Origin: Pseudomonas thermotolerans DSM 14292
GTDB lineage: Bacteria > Pseudomonadota > Gammaproteobacteria > Pseudomonadales > Pseudomonadaceae
Assembly (NCBI RefSeq): GCF_000364625.1
Contig: NZ_KB822606.1
Location: forward strand, 1 to 64,000
Length of the DNA stretch: 64,000 nt
Direction: 5' to 3'
Shown piece after piece: positions 16,701 to 27,108 of the stretch (its first letter is position 1; the number at the start of each line of letters is the position of its first letter). The notes beneath the pieces were generated by a model that saw only the letters and a list, made by a program, of their open reading frames with translations, was not told where the DNA came from and ran no database searches. A program made the position numbers and the translations under genes.

Positions 16701-17138
16701 GAGCTTCTGCCTTTTGTTGTTGTTAGGCGGCGTTGCTACGACGATCACGCCTCGGCGTGAACAACGTGAACAAAAAGCCGCTCCGGCATGACCCGGCAGC
16801 GGCACTTGCACTGTCCACTCTAGGCCCTGCCGGGGCGGTCTTTTAGAAGACTTGGTTGCAAGTCCATTCCTTCCTGCGCCCCGACGGTTATCGTCGGGGG
16901 CTGCCTCCGGCTTCCGACCCGCAAGGCAGACGGTTTCCCGTCCACCCGCCCGGCGCCGCTCCGGGCATGACCGTTCGTCTGAGCGTTGCAGTCAATCGGC
17001 CCTGAGCGCTTCGGTCATTGAGCCTCGACTACCCTCGCGTAAGGTGTACGGGCGCCAAGAACAACAATCAGGTGGTGCACGGGTTCGCCCGATTGCCCAC
17101 TGCCAGCGATTCCTCCCCAGTGGAGGCGAGAGGACGTC
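16701..17138. other. 438-base gap between the small gene and the thiolase gene
   Basis: No credible gene is seen. It holds a perfect palindrome TCACGCC-TC-GGCGTGA (16745-16760) with GTTCAC repeats, 45 bases before the small gene's start and so a possible operator. A hairpin CCCCGACG-GTTAT-CGTCGGGG lies at 16879-16899, and GACTTG-GTTG-CAAGTC at 16848-16863. The last 150 bases should hold the promoter of the fatty-acid oxidation pair; I see no PsrA-type GAAAC/GTTTC site there. Confidence 0.4.
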
Positions 17139-18347
<1,209 letters not shown>

Positions 18348-18385
18348 GCCGGCATCGTGGCCAACCGAATTCGAGAGCAAAGCCA

Positions 18386-20530
18386 ATGACTGACGCTATC
18401 CGTTACGAGAAGGGCCAGGACGGCATCGTCGTCCTCACCATCGACATGCCCGGCCAGAGCGCCAACACCATGAACGCCGCCTACGTCGCGGCCATGGGGC
18501 AGACCATCGCCCGCCTGGAGGCGGAGAAGAACGACATCGCCGGGGTGATCCTCACCTCCGGCAAGAAGACCTTCTTCGCCGGCGGCGACCTCAACGACCT
18601 GATCAAGGTCACCAAAGACCAGGCCGCCGAGTTCTACCGCCACGTGCTGGAGCTCAAGGCCCAGCTGCGCAGCCTGGAGACCCTCGGCAAGCCAGTGGTC
18701 GCGGCCATCAACGGCGCCGCGCTGGGCGGCGGCTGGGAAATCTGCCTGGCCTGCCACCAGCGCATCGCCCTGGACGACAAGTCCGTGCAGCTCGGCTTGC
18801 CGGAAGTCACCCTCGGCCTGCTGCCGGGCGGCGGCGGAGTGGTGCGCATGGTGCGCCTGCTGGGCATCGAGAAGGCCCTGCCGTACCTCGCCGAAGGCAA
18901 GAAGTTCAGCGCTCAGGAAGGCCTCAAGGCCGGCCTGATCCACCAACTGGCCGGCGACCGCGAGGACCTGCTGGCCAAGGCCCGTGCCTGGATCGCCGCC
19001 AACCCGAAGGCCGTGCAGCCCTGGGACGAGAAGGGCTACCGGATTCCCGGCGGCACTCCGTCCAGCCCCAACGTGGCGCAGATGCTGGCCATCGCCCCCT
19101 CAGTGCTGCGCGACAAGACCAAGGGCTGCTTCCCGGCCCCGGAGAAGATCCTCTGCGCCGCCGTGGAAGGCGCCCAGGTGGACTTCGACACCGCGCAGAT
19201 CATCGAGGCGCGCTACTTCACCGAGCTGGTCACCGGCCAGGTGGCGAAGAACATGATCGGCGCCTTCTGGTTCCAGCTGAATGAGATCAACGCCGGCAAG
19301 TCCCGCCCGCAGGGCTACCCGCAGCACGTCACCCGCAAGGTCGGGGTGCTCGGCGCCGGGATGATGGGCGCCGGCATCGCCTACGTCACCGCCGCCGCCG
19401 GCATCGAGGTAGTGCTCAAGGACGTTTCCGTGGAGGCCGCGGAGAAGGGCAAGGCCCATTCCGCCAGCCTGCTCGACAAGCGCGTGGCCCGTGGCCGGAT
19501 GACCGCCGAGCAGCGCGAGGCCTTCCTGGCGCGGATCCGGACCACCGACACGGAAGCCGACTTCGAGGGCTGCGACCTGGTGATCGAGGCGGTGTTCGAG
19601 GACCGCGAGCTCAAGGGGCGGGTCACCGCCGCCGCCGAGGCTGCCGCGCTGGCGGACGCGCTGATCGCTTCCAACACCTCCACGCTACCGATCACCGGCC
19701 TGGCCCGTGCGGTGCAGAAGCCCGAGAAGTTCATCGGCCTGCACTTCTTCAGCCCGGTGGACAAGATGCCCCTGGTGGAGATCATCCGCGGCGAACGGAC
19801 CAGCGACGAGACCCTGGCCCGGGCCTTCGACTACGTGCTGCAGATCAAAAAGACCCCCATAGTGGTCAATGACAGCCGCGGCTTCTTCACCTCACGGGTG
19901 TTCGGCACCTACACCAACGAGGGCCTGGCCATGCTCGGCGAGGGCGTCAGTGCCGCGCTGATCGAGAACGAGGCGCGCAAGGCCGGCATGCCAGTGGGGC
20001 CGTTGGCGGTCTCCGACGAGGTGTCCCTGAGCCTGATGAGCCATATCCGTGAACAGACCCGCAAGGACCTGACCGCGGAAGGCAAGGAAATGCCCCAGCA
20101 CCCGGCCTATGTGGTGATCGACCTGATGCTCGAGGAGTTCAAGCGCCCCGGCAAGGCGGCTGGTGGCGGCTTCTACGAGTATCCGCAGGGCGGCAAGAAG
20201 TACCTCTGGCCGGAGCTCAAGGCGCGCTTCGAGAAGCCCGACCGGCAGATTCCGGCCAGCGACGTGCGCGACCGCCTGCTGTTCATCCAGGCCATCGAGA
20301 CGGTGCGCTGCGTGGAGGAGGGCGTGCTCCAGTCCACCGCCGACGCCAACATCGGCTCCATCTTCGGCATCGGCTTCGCGGCCTGGACCGGAGGCGCTCT
20401 GCAGTTCATCAACCAGTACGGCCTCAAGGACTTCGTCGCCCGTGCCCAGTACCTGGCCGAACAGTATGGTGAACGCTTCGAGCCACCGGCCTTGCTGCTG
20501 GAGAAGGCGGCCAGGGGAGAGAACTTCTAG
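18386..20530 (+). CDS. Multifunctional enoyl-CoA hydratase / 3-hydroxyacyl-CoA dehydrogenase (FadB-like)
   Basis: The 714-residue protein has an N-terminal crotonase domain (about 1-200; oxyanion-hole FFAGGDL and GAALGGGWE, catalytic glutamate in GLPEVTLGLLPGGGG) and a C-terminal 3-hydroxyacyl-CoA dehydrogenase (about 310-700; NAD motif GVLGAGMMGAG, HFFSPVDKMPLVEI). It catalyses hydration and oxidation in fatty-acid beta-oxidation together with the thiolase before it. A strong bidirectional terminator follows its stop. Confidence 0.95.
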   Translation: MTDAIRYEKGQDGIVVLTIDMPGQSANTMNAAYVAAMGQTIARLEAEKNDIAGVILTSGKKTFFAGGDLNDLIKVTKDQAAEFYRHVLELKAQLRSLETLGKPVVAAINGAALGGGWEICLACHQRIALDDKSVQLGLPEVTLGLLPGGGGVVRMVRLLGIEKALPYLAEGKKFSAQEGLKAGLIHQLAGDREDLLAKARAWIAANPKAVQPWDEKGYRIPGGTPSSPNVAQMLAIAPSVLRDKTKGCFPAPEKILCAAVEGAQVDFDTAQIIEARYFTELVTGQVAKNMIGAFWFQLNEINAGKSRPQGYPQHVTRKVGVLGAGMMGAGIAYVTAAAGIEVVLKDVSVEAAEKGKAHSASLLDKRVARGRMTAEQREAFLARIRTTDTEADFEGCDLVIEAVFEDRELKGRVTAAAEAAALADALIASNTSTLPITGLARAVQKPEKFIGLHFFSPVDKMPLVEIIRGERTSDETLARAFDYVLQIKKTPIVVNDSRGFFTSRVFGTYTNEGLAMLGEGVSAALIENEARKAGMPVGPLAVSDEVSLSLMSHIREQTRKDLTAEGKEMPQHPAYVVIDLMLEEFKRPGKAAGGGFYEYPQGGKKYLWPELKARFEKPDRQIPASDVRDRLLFIQAIETVRCVEEGVLQSTADANIGSIFGIGFAAWTGGALQFINQYGLKDFVARAQYLAEQYGERFEPPALLLEKAARGENF

Positions 20531-20547
20531 GACTTTCCGTGATGCCG

Positions 20548-20582
20548 AGGAAAAACCGGCCCAGGTGGCCGGTTTTTCCTTT
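20548..20582 (+). terminator. Intrinsic terminator of the thiolase-FadB operon
   Basis: A 14-bp perfect stem AGGAAAAACCGGCC/GGCCGGTTTTTCCT with a 5-base loop and flanking A and T runs lies 18 bases after the stop. Bases 20583-20776 then hold no gene; an AT-rich block TTAAATAAATT (20727-20737) may be part of the promoter of the amidotransferase gene. Confidence 0.92.
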
Positions 20583-20776
20583 CATGTCATGCCGATTGCC
20601 GCGGACTCGCTGCAGGTGTGGATCGAGCGTTCTGTTTTATGGACGGCCAGCGCCGCCTGCTGCCAGGATCGATCAGAAAATCAGGGGGGGCTGCCGGTTG
20701 GCTGTTCTCTTGTTGGGCGGCTTGTGTTAAATAAATTGCACATTTGGCAAGCCGCACCGGCATCAGGATCCTTTTC

Positions 20777-21517
20777 ATGACGCTTCGCATCTGCATTCTG
20801 GAAACCGACATCCTCCGTCCCGAGCTGATCGACCAGTACCAGGGCTACGGGAAGATGTTCGAGCAGCTCTTCCGCAACCAGCCCATCCCCGCGGAGTTCG
20901 TGACCTACAACGTGGTGCAGGGCCAGTACCCCGCCGATGACGAGCACTTCGATGCCTACCTGGTGACCGGCAGCAAGGCCGACTCCTTCGGCAGCGATCC
21001 CTGGATCCAGACCCTCAAGCAGTTCCTTCTGGAACGCTACAGGCGCGGCGACAAGCTGCTGGGCATCTGCTTCGGCCACCAGCTGCTGGCCCTGCTGCTC
21101 GGCGGCAAGGCCGAGCGCGCCGCCCAGGGCTGGGGCGTGGGCACCCACCAGTACCGCGTCGCCGATCAGCCGGAATGGATGACCCCCTCGGTGGACGACC
21201 TGACTCTGCTGATCAGCCACCAGGACCAGGTCACCGCGCTGCCGGAGAACGCCCGGCTGATCGCCACTAGCGACTTCTGCCCGAACGCCGCCTACGCCAT
21301 CGGCGACCAGGTGCTGTGCTTCCAAGGGCACCCGGAGTTCGTCCACGACTATTCCCGAGCGCTGCTCGACCTGCGCCAGGAGCAACTGGGCGCGGACACG
21401 TACCAGAAGGCGATCAAGAGCCTGGAGCGCGACCACGACGGCTACGTGGTGGCCGAGTGGATGATGCGCTTCGTGGCCAACGGCAAGCAGAAGGCGAAGG
21501 CCGCCGAGCCGGCCTGA
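20777..21517 (+). CDS. Class I glutamine amidotransferase-like protein
   Basis: The 246-residue protein has the GATase1 triad: nucleophile in GICFGHQL (Cys about 97), and His and Glu in FQGHPEF (about 186-190). It is not fused to a synthetase and is similar in plan to stand-alone gamma-glutamyl or GMP-synthase-like amidotransferases. The start at 20777 has AGGATCC upstream and gives the expected beta strand (RICILETD). I recall PA1742 as its likely PAO1 counterpart. The physiological substrate is not known. Confidence 0.88.
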   Translation: MTLRICILETDILRPELIDQYQGYGKMFEQLFRNQPIPAEFVTYNVVQGQYPADDEHFDAYLVTGSKADSFGSDPWIQTLKQFLLERYRRGDKLLGICFGHQLLALLLGGKAERAAQGWGVGTHQYRVADQPEWMTPSVDDLTLLISHQDQVTALPENARLIATSDFCPNAAYAIGDQVLCFQGHPEFVHDYSRALLDLRQEQLGADTYQKAIKSLERDHDGYVVAEWMMRFVANGKQKAKAAEPA

Positions 21518-21563
21518 TGCATCTGGCGGCCTGGCATGCCTGGGCCGCTGTCTGCCGATCCGT

Positions 21564-21606
21564 ACGCCCTGCGTCCTGGTCCCTTGTGGGGTAAGACGCA
21601 GGGCGT
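21564..21606. terminator. Hairpin between convergent genes
   Basis: A 12-bp perfect inverted repeat ACGCCCTGCGTC/GACGCAGGGCGT with a 19-base loop lies between the convergent amidotransferase and CorA genes. There is no T run on either strand, so it is only a probable terminator. Confidence 0.5.
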
Positions 21607-21614
21607 CGTCGTTC

Positions 21615-22586
21615 CTAGAGCCAGTTGAGGCGCTTGAAGTTGGCGTACAGCCCGCCGCAGCCCAGGGCGATGATCCCCAGCACCCCGAAGTAGCCGTATT
21701 CCCAGCCCAGCTCGGGCATGAAGTGGAAGTTCATCCCGTAGATGCCGGTGAGCGCGGTGGGGAAGGCGAGGATCGCCGCCCAGGCGGCGAACTTGCGCTG
21801 GGTGAGGCTCTGTCGCGAGGCCTCCAGCAGCAGGCCGATCTCGATGGCGTAGTCGGCCATCTCGCGCATGGCGGTGAGGTCCTCCAGCATGCGCTGGATG
21901 TGGATGGCCACGTTGCGGAAGTACGGGCGCATGTGCTTGTCGATGAAGGGGAAGTCCAGGCGCTGCAGCTCCTGGCAGATCTCCCCGAGCGGCGCCAGGT
22001 AGCGGCGCAGGCGCGACAGGCTGCGGCGCATGCTCTGCACGGCCTCCACGTCCGCCTGGCTCAGCGGCTGGTTGAGTACCCGCTGTTCCATGTCCTCCAG
22101 CTGGGCGTGGTAGTCGTCCAGCAGCGGGCGGTAGTTCTCGATCACGAAGCCGAGCAGCGAGTGCAGCACGTAATCCTCACCGTGCACCAGCATCTGCGGC
22201 TGGGCCTCGCAGCGCTGGCGCACCGCGGCGTAGGAGGGTGAGTCGCCGTAGCGGGCGCTGATCACGTAGCCCTTGCCGGCGAACAGCTGGGTCTCGATGA
22301 ACACCAGCTCGCCGTCGCGGCGGATCGGCGAGTAGACCACCATGAACAGCGCGTCGCCGAAGGTCTCCAGCTTCGGCCGGGTGTGCTGGAGCAGGGCGTC
22401 CTCGATGGCCAGTGGGTGCAGCTGGAACTGCCGCTGCAGGCTGAGCAGTTCCTCCCGGCCGGGATCGTGCAGGCCGATCCACACGAAGTGGCCTTCCCGG
22501 GCCGCCCACTCGGCGCCTTCGTCGAGACGGATGTCGCTGACCTTCCTGCCGTTGGCATAAACCGCCGCGGCTATGACCTGAGCCAT
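21615..22586 (-). CDS. CorA-family divalent cation transporter
   Basis: The 323-residue protein has a large cytoplasmic N-terminal domain with a long helix and two C-terminal transmembrane helices. The first ends with the selectivity signature YGMNF (about residue 288). It should move Mg2+ or, as in ZntB, Zn2+; the sequence alone does not decide. AGGAG precedes the start at 22586. The frame runs on upstream to 23102, but that part is a shadow of the crotonase gene. Confidence 0.92.
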   Translation of the reverse strand: MAQVIAAAVYANGRKVSDIRLDEGAEWAAREGHFVWIGLHDPGREELLSLQRQFQLHPLAIEDALLQHTRPKLETFGDALFMVVYSPIRRDGELVFIETQLFAGKGYVISARYGDSPSYAAVRQRCEAQPQMLVHGEDYVLHSLLGFVIENYRPLLDDYHAQLEDMEQRVLNQPLSQADVEAVQSMRRSLSRLRRYLAPLGEICQELQRLDFPFIDKHMRPYFRNVAIHIQRMLEDLTAMREMADYAIEIGLLLEASRQSLTQRKFAAWAAILAFPTALTGIYGMNFHFMPELGWEYGYFGVLGIIALGCGGLYANFKRLNWL

Positions 22587-22702
22587 GGGCTGTCGCTCTC
22601 CTGAACGGGATTTGCCCTCAGAATGCCAGAAGTCGCGCCGCCAGGGGCGCATCGGGGGGAAGACGGAGGGGAGGACCCGGCCGGGTGGCCGGGCGGGGGG
22701 AT

Positions 22703-23392
22703 TCAGAGCGGGTGCTGGCGGTCCAGCTGGATGGCCTGATCGAGGGTTTCCAGCAGGGCCTTGCGCACTTTCAGCTTGGTGTTGCGGTGGGCGGTCATGT
22801 CGATCTTCTTCAGCTCCCGGGCGACGGCCAGGGCGGTGGCCTCCAGCTGCTCGGCGGGCACCACGCGATCGAGGAAGCCTGCGTCCAGCGCGTCCTGCGG
22901 ATCGAACATCTCGCCGTTGATCACCGAGCGGTGGAAGGCCGACTTGCGCAGGCGGTCGCGGGCCAGCTCGATGCCCACGTGATGCATGGTCATGCCGATC
23001 TGCACCTCGTTCAGGCCGATTCTGAACGGGCCCTCGACGCCGATTCGGTAGTCCGCGGAGAGCAGCAGGAAGGCGCCCTTGGCGACCGCATGGCCGGGGC
23101 AAGCGACGATCACCGGGTAGGGATGGGCGAGCAGGCGGCGCGCCAGGGTGGAGCCGGCGGCGACTAGCTCGATGGCGTTCTGCGGACTGGACGTCATCAC
23201 CTTGAGGTCGTAGCCGCCGGAGAGGATGCCCGGCTGGCCGGTGATGATCACCACCGCGCGGTCCTGCTCGGCGCGGTCCAGGGCGGCGTTGAAGGCGGCG
23301 ATCACCTCGGGCGAGATGGCGTTGACCTTGCCGTTGCTCAGGGTGAGGGTGGCGATGCCGTCTTCCAACCGGTAGCTGATGAGGTCGCTCAT
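22703..23392 (-). CDS. Crotonase/enoyl-CoA hydratase family protein
   Basis: The 229-residue protein has the crotonase fold with an oxyanion-hole region ILSGGYDL and GHAVAKGAFL, and a glutamate in GLNEVQIGM at the usual catalytic place. The short length and the missing second glutamate signature leave the reaction open (hydratase, isomerase or other acyl-CoA lyase). It is a single gene on the minus strand, 116 bases upstream of corA. I recall PA1748 as the PAO1 counterpart. Confidence 0.88.
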   Translation of the reverse strand: MSDLISYRLEDGIATLTLSNGKVNAISPEVIAAFNAALDRAEQDRAVVIITGQPGILSGGYDLKVMTSSPQNAIELVAAGSTLARRLLAHPYPVIVACPGHAVAKGAFLLLSADYRIGVEGPFRIGLNEVQIGMTMHHVGIELARDRLRKSAFHRSVINGEMFDPQDALDAGFLDRVVPAEQLEATALAVARELKKIDMTAHRNTKLKVRKALLETLDQAIQLDRQHPL

Positions 23393-23547
23393 GGTGTGAT
23401 CCTTGGATTGGCGGTAGTGAAGGGGGCAGACGTTACCCAGAGCCCGCCGGCGGGTAAAGCGGCGCGTCGGACCGGCCGGTCACGCCCCAGCCGCCCGGCG
23501 ATTTTCCGTGGCCTGCCTTAAGCGCATGAATTTTTTGAAAAAAGCCT

Positions 23548-23576
23548 TTGCTTTTGGCGGACCTTTCGGCTAGATT
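23548..23576 (+). promoter_or_regulatory. Promoter of tRNA-Ser
   Basis: TTGCTT, a 17-base spacer and TAGATT are followed by a GC-rich discriminator (GCGCGCC), typical of stable RNA promoters. It ends 37 bases before the tRNA. Confidence 0.75.
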
Positions 23577-23613
23577 AGCGCGCCTCGACGGACCGACGGT
23601 CCGGCGAGATCCC

Positions 23614-23703
23614 GGTGAGGTGTCCGAGTGGTTGAAGGAGCACGCCTGGAAAGTGTGTATACAGGAAACTGTATCGAGGGTTCGAATCCCTCCCTCACCG
23701 CCA
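23614..23703 (+). tRNA. tRNA-Ser (anticodon GGA)
   Basis: A 90-base tRNA with long variable arm. The acceptor stem GGTGAGG/CCTCACC pairs fully, the anticodon loop is CTGGAAA and so has GGA, the T arm has GGTTCGAATCC, and CCA is encoded. It has its own promoter and terminator. Confidence 0.96.
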
Positions 23704-23708
23704 GATCG

Positions 23709-23743
23709 AAAAGCCCCGAAAGTGCAGACTTTCGGGGCTTTTT
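23709..23743. terminator. Bidirectional terminator after tRNA-Ser
   Basis: AAAAGCCCCGAAAGT/ACTTTCGGGGCTTTT with loop GCAG, flanked by A and T runs. It can serve both the tRNA (plus) and the oxidoreductase gene that converges from the minus strand. Confidence 0.92.
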
Positions 23744-23812
23744 GCTTTCCGGCCCGGTGCGGCGAGGCTGCTGTCGACGAAGTGTCGAAGACTTCGCCGG
23801 CCGGTCGCTCCC

Positions 23813-24814
23813 TCAGACCTTGAGCACCAGCTTGCCGAAGTTCTCCCCGCGGAACAGCTTGAGGAAGGTTTCCGGGAAGTTCTCCAGGCCCTCGTCGATG
23901 TCTTCCTTGCTCTTCAGTTGCCCGGAGGCCAGCCAGCCGGCCATTTCCTGGGCGGCCTCGGCGAACCGGGAGGCGTGGTCGAGGACGATGAAGCCTTCCA
24001 TGCGCGCCCGGTTGACCAGCAGCGACAGGTAGTTGGCCGGGCCCTTCACGGTGGTGGCGTTGTACTGGCTGATGGCGCCGCAGATCACCACCCGGGCCCT
24101 GAGGGCCAGGCAGGCGAGGGCGGCGTCGAGGATGTCGCCGCCGACGTTGTCGAAGAACAGGTCGATGCCTTGCGGACATTCGCGCCGGAGGGCGGCGGTG
24201 ACGTCCTCGTGCTTGTAGTCGATGGCCGCGTTGAAACCGAGCTCTTCGGTGAGGTAGCGGCATTTCTCCGGCCCGCCGGCGATGCCGATCACCCGGCAGC
24301 CCTTGATCCTGGCGATCTGCCCGGCCACGCTGCCGACTGCTCCGGCGGCGCCGGAGATCACCACGGTGTCGCCGCCCTTGGCGGCGCCGGTGTCGAGTAG
24401 GGCGAAGTAGGCGGTCATGCCGGTCATGCCTAGGGCCGAGAGGTAGAGCGGCAGCGGTGCATGGCGCGGGTCCACCTTGTAGAAGCCCTTGGGTTCGCCG
24501 AGGAAGTAGTCCTGCACGCCGAGGAAGCCGTTGACGTGCTCGCCCACCGCGAAATCCGGGTGCCGGGAGGCGATCACCTCACCGACGCCCAGGGCGCGCA
24601 TCACTTCGCCGATGCCCACCGGGGGAACGTAGGAGCGGGCGTCGCTCATCCAGCCACGCATCGCCGGGTCGATGGACAGGTAGTGGTTGCGTACCAGGAT
24701 CTGTCCCGGGCCGGGTTCGCCCAGCGGGGCTTCCACGAAATTGAAGGAATCGCGGCCAGGCAGGCCGACCGGGCGTTGGGCGAGCAGGAACTGGCGGTTG
24801 GTCCGAGTGGGCAT
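23813..24814 (-). CDS. NADP-dependent zinc-free medium-chain oxidoreductase
   Basis: The 333-residue protein belongs to the MDR leukotriene B4 12-hydroxydehydrogenase/CurA group. It has a catalytic N-terminal domain with SIDPAMRGWM (about 48-57), the nucleotide-binding motif SGAAGAVGSVAGQ (about 155), and FDNVGGDILD. It reduces double bonds of enones with NADPH; the natural substrate is unknown. The frame runs 83 codons further upstream, but the start at 24814 gives the normal N-terminus and has GGAAG. Confidence 0.92.
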   Translation of the reverse strand: MPTRTNRQFLLAQRPVGLPGRDSFNFVEAPLGEPGPGQILVRNHYLSIDPAMRGWMSDARSYVPPVGIGEVMRALGVGEVIASRHPDFAVGEHVNGFLGVQDYFLGEPKGFYKVDPRHAPLPLYLSALGMTGMTAYFALLDTGAAKGGDTVVISGAAGAVGSVAGQIARIKGCRVIGIAGGPEKCRYLTEELGFNAAIDYKHEDVTAALRRECPQGIDLFFDNVGGDILDAALACLALRARVVICGAISQYNATTVKGPANYLSLLVNRARMEGFIVLDHASRFAEAAQEMAGWLASGQLKSKEDIDEGLENFPETFLKLFRGENFGKLVLKV

Positions 24815-25001
24815 GGCGGCGACTTCCGGGCAGAGAAGTACAGGGTATAGACCGGGGGCGGAGCCGGGACAAGCCGGAACGGAGAGGGCCGCCAGGCGGT
24901 TCTCGCATTCTGTTACACCTCCGACCCGGCTGGCGCGCTGGGCCACTGTCGGTAGTTCAGAGGCTTGAGCAGAATCCGGAGCAGTCCCCCTCAGGAGAAC
25001 A

Positions 25002-25892
25002 ATGACAATGACGGCTAGCGTGCTGAATACCGTGTTCCTTCCCCTGGCTCTGGGCATCATCATGCTTGGCCTGGGGCTGTCGCTGACCCTGGCGGATTTC
25101 GCACGCGTGGTGCGTTATCCCAAGCCGGTGCTGGTGGGGTTGGTCTGCCAGATCGTCCTGTTGCCACTGGCCTGCTTCTTCATCGCCAAGGGCTTTCAGC
25201 TCGAGGCCGCTCTGGCGGTGGGCATGATGCTGCTGGCCGCCTCGCCGGGCGGCACCACGGCGAACCTCTACAGCCATCTGGCCCACGGCGACGTGGCGCT
25301 GAACATCACCCTGACCGCGGTGAACTCGGTGATCGCCGTGCTTACCATGCCGTTGATCGTCAACCTCTCGCTGCTGTACTTCATGGACAGCGGCCAGGCC
25401 ATCCCGCTGCAGTTCGCCAAGGTGATCCAGGTGTTCGCCATCGTCCTCGGCCCGGTGGCCATCGGCATGTGGGTGCGCCGCCGCTTCCCGGACTTCGCCG
25501 CGCGCATGCAGAAGCCGGTGAAGATCGTCTCCGCGCTGTTCCTGCTGCTGATCATCCTCCTGGCGGTGGCCAAGGACTGGCAGACCTTCCTGGACTACGC
25601 CCCGCTGGTCGGCATGGCCACCCTGTGCTTCAACCTGCTGAGTCTGGCGGTGGGTTACTGCGTGCCGCGCCTGCTCAATCTGTCGCAGCGCCAGGCGGTG
25701 GCCATCGGCATGGAGATCGGCATCCACAACGGCACCCTGGCCATCGCCCTGGCGCTCAGTCCGATGCTGCTGAACAACCCGACCATGGCCATCCCGGCGG
25801 CCATCTACAGCATCATCATGTTCTTCACCGCGGCGCTGTTCGGCTGGTGGGTCAACCGCCTGCACGACGCGCAGTTGGCTGCCGAGGCCTGA
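25002..25892 (+). CDS. Bile acid:sodium symporter (BASS) family transporter
   Basis: The 296-residue inner-membrane protein has about ten hydrophobic helices and the BASS family core segments ASPGGTTANLYSH and EIGIHNGTLAIA, which hold the crossover helices and sodium sites. Bacterial members carry organic acids or steroid-like compounds; the substrate here is not clear. AGGAG precedes the start. It is divergent from the oxidoreductase gene (187-base gap) and converges on the BenE gene with only 12 bases between. Confidence 0.9.
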   Translation: MTMTASVLNTVFLPLALGIIMLGLGLSLTLADFARVVRYPKPVLVGLVCQIVLLPLACFFIAKGFQLEAALAVGMMLLAASPGGTTANLYSHLAHGDVALNITLTAVNSVIAVLTMPLIVNLSLLYFMDSGQAIPLQFAKVIQVFAIVLGPVAIGMWVRRRFPDFAARMQKPVKIVSALFLLLIILLAVAKDWQTFLDYAPLVGMATLCFNLLSLAVGYCVPRLLNLSQRQAVAIGMEIGIHNGTLAIALALSPMLLNNPTMAIPAAIYSIIMFFTAALFGWWVNRLHDAQLAAEA

Positions 25893-25904
25893 TCCGGGCG
25901 TGAT

Positions 25905-27095
25905 TCAGCCCTTGCGCCAGTTGAGGATCAGCAGCGTCAGCAGGCCGGCGACTATCCCCCAGAACGCCGAGCCCACCGAGAACAGGGTCATTCCCGAGGC
26001 GGTGACCAGGAAGGCGATCAGCGCCGCGTCCCGTTCCTGCGGCTCGCTCATCGCCTGGGTCAGGCCGCCGATGATCGAGGCGAACAGCGCCAGGGCGGCG
26101 ATGGAGAGGATCAGCGCCTTGGGTAGCGCGGCGAACAGTGCGGCCAGGGTGGCGCCGAAGATCCCGGCGATGCCGTAGAACAGCCCGCACCAGATCGCCG
26201 CGGTGTAGCGCCGTCGTGGGTCCTCGTGAGCCTCTGGACCGGCGCAGATCGCCGCGCTGATTGCCGCCAGGTGGATGCCGTGGGAGCCGAACGGCGCCAG
26301 CAGAATGGAGGCCAGGCCGGTGCTGGTCAGCAGCGGCGAGGCCGGCACCTCGTAGCCGTTGGCACGCAGCACCGCCATGCCCGGCAGGTTCTGCGAGGCC
26401 ATGGCGACGACGAACAGCGGGATGCCGATGCTGATCGCCGCAGCGAGGGAGAACTCCGGCGTGGTCCATTCCGGCACCGCCAGCTGCAGCTCGAAGTCGC
26501 TGAAGTCGAGCAGGCCGAACAGCGCGGACAGCAGGCAGCCGACCAGCAGCGCCGCGAGCACCGCGTAGCGCGGCAGCAGGCGCTTGCCGAGCAGGTAGGC
26601 GAGCAGCATGGCGACCACCAGCAGGGGCTGCTGCTCGGCGGCGGCGCAGATCTCCAGGCCGATCCGGAACAGCACCCCGGCCAGCAGCGCGGCGGCGATG
26701 GAGGCGGGGATGCGGCGCATGATGCGGTCGAAGCTGCCGGTCAGGCCGATCAGCACGATCAGCCCGGAGGCCAGGATGTAGGCGCCGATCGCCTCGCCGT
26801 AGGGCACTCCTGGCAGGCTGCTGATCAGCAGGGCGGCGCCGGGGGTGGACCAGGCGACCATCACCGGCGCGCGGTAGCGCAGCGACAGGCCGATGGAGCA
26901 GATGGCCATGCCGATGGACAGCGCCCAGATCCACGAGGAGACCTGGCCGCTGCTGAGGCCGGCGGCCTGGCCGGCCTGGAACATCAGCACCAGGGAGCTG
27001 GTGTAGCCGGTGAGCATGGCGATGAAGCCGGCGACCACGGCGGAGGTGGAGCTGTCGGCGAGGGGACGCAGGCGGGATTGGGTGGCTTCGTTCAT
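25905..27095 (-). CDS. BenE-family (benzoate/H+ symporter-like) transporter
   Basis: The 396-residue inner-membrane protein has about twelve helices and BenE signatures such as VAWSTPGAALL (about 95-105) and QNLPGMAVLRANGY (about 238-251). No aromatic degradation gene is close by, so benzoate as substrate is only a family name. It stands 13 bases downstream of a LysE exporter gene and may share its transcript. Confidence 0.92.
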   Translation of the reverse strand: MNEATQSRLRPLADSSTSAVVAGFIAMLTGYTSSLVLMFQAGQAAGLSSGQVSSWIWALSIGMAICSIGLSLRYRAPVMVAWSTPGAALLISSLPGVPYGEAIGAYILASGLIVLIGLTGSFDRIMRRIPASIAAALLAGVLFRIGLEICAAAEQQPLLVVAMLLAYLLGKRLLPRYAVLAALLVGCLLSALFGLLDFSDFELQLAVPEWTTPEFSLAAAISIGIPLFVVAMASQNLPGMAVLRANGYEVPASPLLTSTGLASILLAPFGSHGIHLAAISAAICAGPEAHEDPRRRYTAAIWCGLFYGIAGIFGATLAALFAALPKALILSIAALALFASIIGGLTQAMSEPQERDAALIAFLVTASGMTLFSVGSAFWGIVAGLLTLLILNWRKG

Positions 27096-27108
27096 CGGGG
27101 ACTCGGGG

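Noticed and set aside
21615-23102. CorA frame extended to 495 codons
   Set aside because: The first 172 codons lie over the crotonase gene in another frame. The start at 22586 has AGGAG and gives a normal CorA length.
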